A stretch of DNA of 64,000 nucleotides from an uncultured Pelagibacteraceae bacterium. GTDB taxonomy: Bacteria > Pseudomonadota > Alphaproteobacteria > Pelagibacterales > Pelagibacteraceae. The position numbers and the translations under genes are program-made. Location: positions 151,952 through 215,951 of the forward strand of contig CACHTQ010000001.1 in assembly GCA_902582845.1 (NCBI GenBank), given 5' to 3'. This document shows positions 59,356 through 64,000 of the stretch, one piece after another (position 1 is the stretch's first letter; each line of letters opens with the position of its first letter). Under the pieces are notes generated by a model, which worked only from the letters and a program-made list of their open reading frames with translations, made no database searches and had not been told where the DNA came from.

Positions 59356-60200
59356 TATTTTTCTTTAACAACTTTCAATTTTTGTTCACCAAGATTATCT
59401 ACTCTTAAAATCATTTCATCACCATCTTTTAAATAATCAGGTGGTGTCATCCCCATTCCTACTCCAGCAGGTGTACCTGTTGTTATAATATCCCCTGGCA
59501 TAAGAGTTATAAATTGACTGATATGTGAAATTAAGAAATTAAAATTAAAAATCATTAAACTGGTATTTCCAGTTTGTCTTCTTTTTCCATTAAGATCTAA
59601 TGATAAATTTAAATTAAATAATTCATTAATTTCATCTTTTGTAACCAAATAAGGACCCAATGGACCAAAGGTATCTCCAGATTTTCCTTTTACCCATTGA
59701 CCACCTCTATCTTTTTGCCATTCTCTTTCACTTATATCGTTGCAAATACAGTAGCCTAATACATATTCTTGAGCTTCATCCTCTTTTACGTTTTTGGCTT
59801 TATTTCCTATAACCATTGCAATTTCTACCTCGTGATCTAAAGATTTTGAATTTTTAGGAATTACAACGCTGTCATTTGGCCCAATAATACAATTTGGAGA
59901 TTTATTAAAAACAATTGGCTCTTTTGGAGTTTTAGAATTTGTTTCTTCAGCATGCTCTCTATAGTTTAAACCAATTGCAATAAAATTTGCTGGTTTAGTA
60001 ACACAGGGTCCAATTCTTTGCTTACTATCAATTAATGGGAGAGAATCTAAATTTAGATTTTTAATTTTATCTAAACTTTCAAAATTTAAATTATCTGGTG
60101 TAAAATCTTTTAAAATATTTGATAAATTTCGAATATCATTTTGATTGTCTAGGATTGCTGGTATTTCTTTACCATGCTCACCGACTCTTAAAAGTTTCAT
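59355..60200 (-). CDS. Fumarylacetoacetate hydrolase-family enzyme
   Basis: A 281-residue FAH-fold protein. It has I-A-I-G-L-N-Y-R-E-H-A-E-E near residue 74, D-H-E-V-E-I-A-M-V-I-G near 125 with the metal-binding Glu pair, E-R-E-W-Q near 158 and the late T-G-T-P-A-G-V-G near 242. This is the FAHD/ureidoglycolate-lyase-like group acting on C-C bonds of keto acids. It follows the HIBADH and aldehyde dehydrogenase genes; a common catabolic route is likely, but its substrate is unknown. Confidence 0.88.
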   Translation of the reverse strand: MKLLRVGEHGKEIPAILDNQNDIRNLSNILKDFTPDNLNFESLDKIKNLNLDSLPLIDSKQRIGPCVTKPANFIAIGLNYREHAEETNSKTPKEPIVFNKSPNCIIGPNDSVVIPKNSKSLDHEVEIAMVIGNKAKNVKEDEAQEYVLGYCICNDISEREWQKDRGGQWVKGKSGDTFGPLGPYLVTKDEINELFNLNLSLDLNGKRRQTGNTSLMIFNFNFLISHISQFITLMPGDIITTGTPAGVGMGMTPPDYLKDGDEMILRVDNLGEQKLKVVKEK

Positions 60201-60201
60201 A

Positions 60202-61068
60202 TTAATTTTTTTTGTTTAATTCCTCAATTTGTATAAATAAAGAACTATGATCCTTTTTTGCATGCCCATTTTTGATCAAATTTTGGTACATCTTTTTTAC
60301 TAAATTTGAAATTGGCAAATTAAAATCTTTAGATGTTTCTAAAATATTTTTCATATCTTTAAATTGTATTAAATTTGTTCCACCTGGAGCAAAATTTTTT
60401 TTAATCATTTTTTTTCCATGTATTCTCAATATATTACTGTCGGCAAAACCTCCTCCAACAGCTTTTATAAACTTATTAGGATCTGTACCTGATATTTTAC
60501 ATAAATGAATTGCTTCGGCAACAGCACCTATGGTTACCCCAACAATTATTTGATTTGCTAATTTTGCAACTTGACCACTTCCGTTTGAACCAACTATTTT
60601 AGCGTTACCCATTGTTTTAAAAATTTTTTTTACTTTATTAAAAACTTTTTGATCGCCGCCTACCATTATAGCTAACGATGCTTCTTCAGCACCCTTTGTT
60701 CCTCCAGAAACAGGTGCGTCCAGAAAGTCTATTCCATTTTTTTTAAGTGTTTTTTGTGCTTTTTTTGAAGTAATCGGTTTGGTTGAGCTCATATCAATCA
60801 TTATTGAATTGTTTCTCAAATTATTAATGAAATCAGTATTATCAATTATAGACATAACGGATTTATCATCTGTAACCATTGTTATTATTACCTCTGATTT
60901 TTTTATAACGTCCTTGAGAGATTTTGAAACTGAAGCTCCATATTTTGATAATTTTTTTGCTTTATATAATTTTTTGTCAAAAACAGAAACATTGTATCCA
61001 TTTTTAAGTAAATTTTTTACCATAGGGAAACCCATTAAACCTGTGCCAATAAATGCAATATTTTTCAT
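60202..61068 (-). CDS. 3-hydroxyisobutyrate dehydrogenase-family enzyme
   Basis: A 288-residue beta-hydroxyacid dehydrogenase: G-T-G-L-M-G-F-P-M near residue 8, D-A-P-V-S-G-G-T-K-G-A near 118, and the catalytic lysine in N-G-S-G-Q-V-A-K-L-A-N-Q near 171. It is a paralog of the gene at 8154-9023, with different substrate-loop residues. Its neighbours are an aldehyde dehydrogenase and an FAH-family enzyme, so it may reduce or oxidise a semialdehyde in that route. Confidence 0.87.
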   Translation of the reverse strand: MKNIAFIGTGLMGFPMVKNLLKNGYNVSVFDKKLYKAKKLSKYGASVSKSLKDVIKKSEVIITMVTDDKSVMSIIDNTDFINNLRNNSIMIDMSSTKPITSKKAQKTLKKNGIDFLDAPVSGGTKGAEEASLAIMVGGDQKVFNKVKKIFKTMGNAKIVGSNGSGQVAKLANQIIVGVTIGAVAEAIHLCKISGTDPNKFIKAVGGGFADSNILRIHGKKMIKKNFAPGGTNLIQFKDMKNILETSKDFNLPISNLVKKMYQNLIKNGHAKKDHSSLFIQIEELNKKN

Positions 61069-61108
61069 AAATTAAAATTAATATTAGTTAATAATCCTGA
61101 CCATTTTA

Positions 61109-62551
61109 TTAACCTTTTAAACCAAGGTGGGTATATTTAATATTAAGATAATCTTTAATTGCCATTGAACCACCTTCACGTCCATATCCACTTTGTTTAA
61201 TTCCTCCAAAAGGGGCCTCAGCAATAGCAACCATTGGTGTGTTAACAGCTACTGAACCTGTCTCTAATTGTTCAGATGCAAGATGTGCTGTCTCCATTGA
61301 GTTGGTGCATACATAACTACACAAACCAAGCTCATGATTATTAGCTCTTTTAATTACATCATCAAAAGATTTGAATGATAACATTGGAACCAATGGCCCA
61401 AAAGGCTCTTGTTTCATTATCGTAAAATCATCTTTTACGTCATCAAATATTGTAGGTTCATAATAAAAACCTTTATTAAACCCAGAGGGTCTTTTTCCAC
61501 CAAGTAAAACTTTTGCACCTTCTTCTTTAGTTTTTTCAACTAATTCCTCTATTTCGTTTAGCCTCTTTTTTGTGGTTAATGGACCTAATTGAGTTGAAGG
61601 ATCCATACCGTCACCTATTTTCAATTTTTTTGTTTTCTCGATAAATAAATTTACAAATTCGTCCTTTTTTCTCTCGTGAATATAAAATCTGTTAGGTGAT
61701 ATACAAACTTGACCATTGTTTCTAAATTTAGCAGCAATTGCCATATCAGCTGCTTTTTTAATATCAGCATCATCAAACACAATAAAAGGTGAATGACCTG
61801 ACAACTCCATTGTTACTCTTTGAACTTTATCTGCAGCTTGTTTTAATATTAGCTTTCCAACTCTCGATGATCCAGTTATAGAAATTTTTTTGACTATATC
61901 TGAAGCTATCAATTGTTGAGCGATACTTGGTGGATCACCTGATAAAAGATTCACTACGCCTGGTGGGACACCACATTCTCTACATATATCAACCATCTCC
62001 ATTACAATTCCTGGAGTTATTACATCGGGTTTAACTATAACAGAACACCCAGCCGCTAATGCAGTTGAAATTTTTCTAGCAGATAATACTGCAGGAAAAT
62101 TCCAAGGTGTTAATGCTGCAACAACACCAACTGGTTGATAGTAAACATGTACTCTTGTATCCTCAAATCTACTTTCAACAGTTTGTCCATAAATTCTTTT
62201 TGTTTCTTCGGCATTCCATTCAAAAATATCTGCAGCACCTCCTACTTCACCTTTAGCTTCTGCGAAAGGTTTTCCAACTTCTAATGTCATCCATTTAGCA
62301 AGCACATCTTGTTTCTCTCTCATTTTGTCTGCTATTCTTCTGATGATGTAAGATCTTTGCCAAGGAGCAGTTTTTTTCCAGACTTCTAATCCTTTTGCAG
62401 CAGAATTTAATGCTCTATCAACATCCTCTGGCGTAGCTTTAGAGGCTTTTCCCAAAACTTCTTCATTTGCTGGATTAATTACTTCGTAAGTTCCTCCATC
62501 TGATGATTTTTGCCATTTACCATCGATAAATTGTCCAAATTTTTCGTACAT
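61109..62551 (-). CDS. NAD(P)-dependent aldehyde dehydrogenase (succinate-semialdehyde type)
   Basis: A 480-residue ALDH. It has the N-x-F site L-T-P-W-N-F-P near residue 150, I-T-G-S-S-R-V-G-K near 224, the base M-E-L-S-G-H-S-P near 248, the catalytic Cys in N-N-G-Q-V-C-I-S-P-N-R near 282 and E-P-F-G-P near 381. It is closest in pattern to the succinate or glutarate semialdehyde group. It heads a leftward set with HIBADH and FAH genes and is divergent from the GYD gene. Confidence 0.88.
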   Translation of the reverse strand: MYEKFGQFIDGKWQKSSDGGTYEVINPANEEVLGKASKATPEDVDRALNSAAKGLEVWKKTAPWQRSYIIRRIADKMREKQDVLAKWMTLEVGKPFAEAKGEVGGAADIFEWNAEETKRIYGQTVESRFEDTRVHVYYQPVGVVAALTPWNFPAVLSARKISTALAAGCSVIVKPDVITPGIVMEMVDICRECGVPPGVVNLLSGDPPSIAQQLIASDIVKKISITGSSRVGKLILKQAADKVQRVTMELSGHSPFIVFDDADIKKAADMAIAAKFRNNGQVCISPNRFYIHERKKDEFVNLFIEKTKKLKIGDGMDPSTQLGPLTTKKRLNEIEELVEKTKEEGAKVLLGGKRPSGFNKGFYYEPTIFDDVKDDFTIMKQEPFGPLVPMLSFKSFDDVIKRANNHELGLCSYVCTNSMETAHLASEQLETGSVAVNTPMVAIAEAPFGGIKQSGYGREGGSMAIKDYLNIKYTHLGLKG

Positions 62552-62574
62552 AAATTCAATTTAGCATTACTATA

Positions 62575-62587
62575 AGTAGTGTCTACT
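62575..62587. promoter_or_regulatory. Small palindrome in the aldehyde dehydrogenase/GYD gap
   Basis: AGTAG-TGT-CTACT is a 13-bp inverted repeat in the 101-bp divergent gap, 24 bp before the aldehyde dehydrogenase ATG. It may be an operator; with 5-bp arms it may also be chance. Confidence 0.25.
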
Positions 62588-62652
62588 ATGTAATTTTTAC
62601 ACATTAATTATCTCTGATTAGATGATACTCTTACTAAAAAAAGGAGTTCAAG

Positions 62653-62970
62653 ATGAAAGCATATATAATGGGTAATTACACTGAAAAAGCTTTTCAGGGT
62701 TTTTTAAAAGATCCAACAAGTGATAGAAAAGCTGTTGTAGAACAATTAACAAAAGCTATGGGTGGAACAATGCATAGCATGGATATCGTTAGAGGTTCTT
62801 ATGATTTTGTAGTTGTTACTGACGTTCCAAGTTTTGATGATTTTGCAGCAATTAAATTGGTTGTTGAAGCATCTGGAGCTGTAAGAAATTTGACAATGCT
62901 TGAAGCAATTGATTTTACAAAAGCTACAACAAAAGCTAGTAAAATTGGTTACAAAGCCCCAGGTCAATAA
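62653..62970 (+). CDS. GYD-domain protein
   Basis: A 105-residue protein with the GYD-domain layout: strand A-Y-I-M-G-N-Y-T, helix with R-K-A-V-V-E-Q-L-T-K-A, then I-V-R-G-S-Y-D-F-V-V-V-T-D-V-P near residue 48 in the place of G-x-Y-D, and the second half ending T-M-L-E-A-I-D-F. It is a ferredoxin-like fold; function is unknown. AAAGGAG precedes the ATG and a terminator follows. Confidence 0.85.
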   Translation: MKAYIMGNYTEKAFQGFLKDPTSDRKAVVEQLTKAMGGTMHSMDIVRGSYDFVVVTDVPSFDDFAAIKLVVEASGAVRNLTMLEAIDFTKATTKASKIGYKAPGQ

Positions 62971-62979
62971 TCTTTTGGT

Positions 62980-63022
62980 ATAACTTCCGGCTGTGGACTG
63001 GAAGTTATATTAATTTTTTTTT
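62980..63022 (+). terminator. Terminator after the GYD gene
   Basis: ATAACTTCC (62980-62988) pairs exactly with GGAAGTTAT (63000-63008) across an 11-nt loop, and a nine-T run follows at 63014-63022, inside the last codons of the convergent thioesterase gene. Confidence 0.75.
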
Positions 63023-63483
63023 AATTTGGAGGAAAATTTAAGATTTTCGTTATTAAATTTTGAAGAATGCTTTTGGATGTAATCATCCATAATTTTTACT
63101 TTTTCATCTTCAAATTCAGAAACTTTTCTACTATTTAAATCAACATATAAAGCGAGAACTTCTATTGTTGATGCGAGAAACTTTTTTTCTTTATGAACCA
63201 TTTCCATTTTATATTGAAGTCTTTTTTTGTCGTGATCAAAATAAATTAGATTAACATCAACCTCATCATCAACTTTGAGCTCTTGATTGTAGGTAATATT
63301 TGACTCTACTATCATAGTGCTTTTGCCAGTTGTTTTTGCTGAGTGCTCTCCCATTTTGAATATATTATTCAAAGTATCTGCTCCATATTTATCAAAGATC
63401 AAAAGATAATATGATACGTTCATATGATCATTATAATCTATCCAATCTTTAATGATTTTTTGAGAACTTAAGTAAACAGACAT
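63010..63483 (-). CDS. Hotdog-fold acyl-CoA thioesterase
   Basis: A 157-residue 4HBT-type thioesterase. It has W-I-D-Y-N-D-H-M-N-V-S-Y-Y near residue 15 with the catalytic Asp, then the long hotdog helix, and the strand M-I-V-E-S-N-I-T-Y near 57. The acyl group is unknown. Relatives of this type occur in carnitine breakdown as betainyl-CoA thioesterases, and a butyrobetaine dioxygenase is nearby, but the link is only suggestive. Confidence 0.83.
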   Translation of the reverse strand: MSVYLSSQKIIKDWIDYNDHMNVSYYLLIFDKYGADTLNNIFKMGEHSAKTTGKSTMIVESNITYNQELKVDDEVDVNLIYFDHDKKRLQYKMEMVHKEKKFLASTIEVLALYVDLNSRKVSEFEDEKVKIMDDYIQKHSSKFNNENLKFSSKLKKN

Positions 63484-63500
63484 AAAAAATTAATGAATAA

Positions 63501-63854
63501 TTAATTTTTCTTTGGGTCGTTATCTACAACCAGACAAATCTCAGATTTTGTCAAAAATCTTTTTCCAGTACCATTATCTAATGAAAACATTCCACCAATG
63601 CCATTAACAGCATCTATTGTTAAATCAGTATGTTTCCATTTTTCATATTGGTCATCGTTCATGTAAAAAGGCACTCCCCCAATTTCTCCAAGTTTTACAT
63701 CACTAGAACCAACCATATACTCATTTCTAGGATAACACATTGGTGCACTTCCGTCACAACATCCACCAGACTGGTGGAATAATAGCTCTTCACCATGTTG
63801 AGCTTTAAGCTCTTCAATCAATTTTAGTGCTGAACTCGTTGCTTTTACTTTCAT
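63501..63854 (-). CDS. DUF779 protein
   Basis: A protein of 117 residues from the ATG at 63854. The earlier ATG at 63887 is inside a terminator hairpin and is unlikely. It has the DUF779 motif F-H-Q-S-G-G-C-C-D-G-S-A-P-M-C-Y near residue 27 and L-G-E-I-G-G-V-P-F-Y-M, with three Cys that may bind metal. DUF779 genes are usually next to an acetaldehyde/aldehyde dehydrogenase gene, as here. Function unknown, perhaps maturation or regulation of that enzyme. Confidence 0.85.
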   Translation of the reverse strand: MKVKATSSALKLIEELKAQHGEELLFHQSGGCCDGSAPMCYPRNEYMVGSSDVKLGEIGGVPFYMNDDQYEKWKHTDLTIDAVNGIGGMFSLDNGTGKRFLTKSEICLVVDNDPKKN

Positions 63855-63887
63855 AAAAAATATGGCCCGTGATTCCTCACGGGCCAT
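63855..63887 (-). terminator. Terminator between aldehyde dehydrogenase and DUF779 genes
   Basis: On the minus strand a perfect 11-bp stem, ATGGCCCGTGA with TCACGGGCCAT (plus 63862-63872 and 63877-63887), with a 4-nt loop, is followed by a T-rich run that ends at the DUF779 ATG (63854). It would stop or attenuate transcription from the aldehyde dehydrogenase gene. Confidence 0.82.
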
Positions 63888-63904
63888 TATATATTAGATT
63901 ATTT

Positions 63905-64000
63905 TTAAAAGAAGCCTAATTTCTTTTCACTGTAAGACACGTGAAGATTTTTCACTTGTCTGTAGTGGTTAAGCATCATTTTATGTGTTTCTCTTCCAAT
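63905..64000 (-). CDS. Aldehyde dehydrogenase, C-terminal end (partial)
   Basis: The last 31 residues of a protein run from the window edge to a TAA at 63905-63907. They begin [13 protein letters not shown] and end S-E-K-K-L-G-F-F. This is the conserved C-terminus of AldB/ExaC-type acetaldehyde dehydrogenases (R-E-x-H-K-M-M-L-x-H-Y and K-K-L-G-F-F). The DUF779 gene downstream is the usual partner, which supports the call. Confidence 0.8.
   Translation of the reverse strand: MGRETHKMMLNHYRQVKNLHVSYSEKKLGFF

Noticed and set aside
1..64000. CRISPR arrays, insertion sequences, prophage genes, rRNA
   Set aside because: No regularly spaced repeats, transposase, integrase, capsid or rRNA-like sequence was seen on either strand.

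Overview
The window is about 30% GC and very gene-dense, with Lys/Asn/Ile-rich proteins, four-base overlaps between genes and no intergenic gap above 300 bp. The gene content (TRAP and ABC uptake for small osmolytes and amino acids, a taurine-type ABC system, dimethylglycine dehydrogenase, a fused SpeD-SpeE, beta-hydroxyacid dehydrogenases, no phage or IS genes) points to a streamlined marine alphaproteobacterium of the SAR11 / Candidatus Pelagibacter type. This is an inference from style and content, not a database match.

Layout. 1-6.4 kb: partial gene, DUF2061 protein, then a leftward operon dctP-dctQ-dctM-dusA-TauE-like permease, with a divergent CoA-transferase. 6.4-17 kb: rpoZ with a long acidic tail, MFS permease, GarR-like dehydrogenase, PNPOx-like protein, a cis-CaaD-type tautomerase, gamma-carbonic-anhydrase-like protein, redoxin, two glycosyltransferases, a metal-ligand-depleted M24 protein and a polar amino acid ABC importer. 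17-22 kb: a polyamine and methylthioadenosine (MTA) module (SpeD-SpeE fusion, FucA-like aldolase, MtnA, a secreted hydrolase, MtnP, divergent Apt). 22-33 kb: an AT-rich cell-surface island holding every enzyme class needed for a dTDP-2,6-dideoxy-3-C-methyl hexose, plus glycosyltransferases and a tRNA-Met. 32.7-34.3 kb: two small paralogous membrane proteins and a tandem winged-helix regulator with a repeated operator-like site.

34.3-49.3 kb: BASS-family permease, dimethylglycine dehydrogenase, alanine dehydrogenase, omega-amino-acid:pyruvate aminotransferase, divergent TauABC with a very enlarged TauC, an epimerase and a GT17, then an Ldh2-family dehydrogenase, a phosphotransacetylase and a HisD-family dehydrogenase. 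Together these suggest use of C2/C3 sulfonates or amino-sulfonates that would meet at sulfoacetaldehyde; Xsc itself is not in the window. 49.3-52.5 kb: MsrB, LysE, VOC protein, CysE-CysK. 52.6-56.1 kb: a rightward run of ten mostly tiny genes of poorly known function, ending in two SMR-like proteins that both lack the essential membrane glutamate. 56.1-64 kb: HisN-like phosphatase, gamma-butyrobetaine-hydroxylase-like dioxygenase, azoreductase, CcdA, FAH-family enzyme, HIBADH, aldehyde dehydrogenase, GYD protein, thioesterase, DUF779 and a partial aldehyde dehydrogenase.

Regulation visible in the sequence: a stem-loop lies directly after each of the three solute-binding-protein genes, setting them apart from their permease genes. 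At three places a terminator hairpin's T-run touches the next start codon. Palindromes or direct repeats lie in the divergent promoter regions at 33.25 kb and 40.15 kb.
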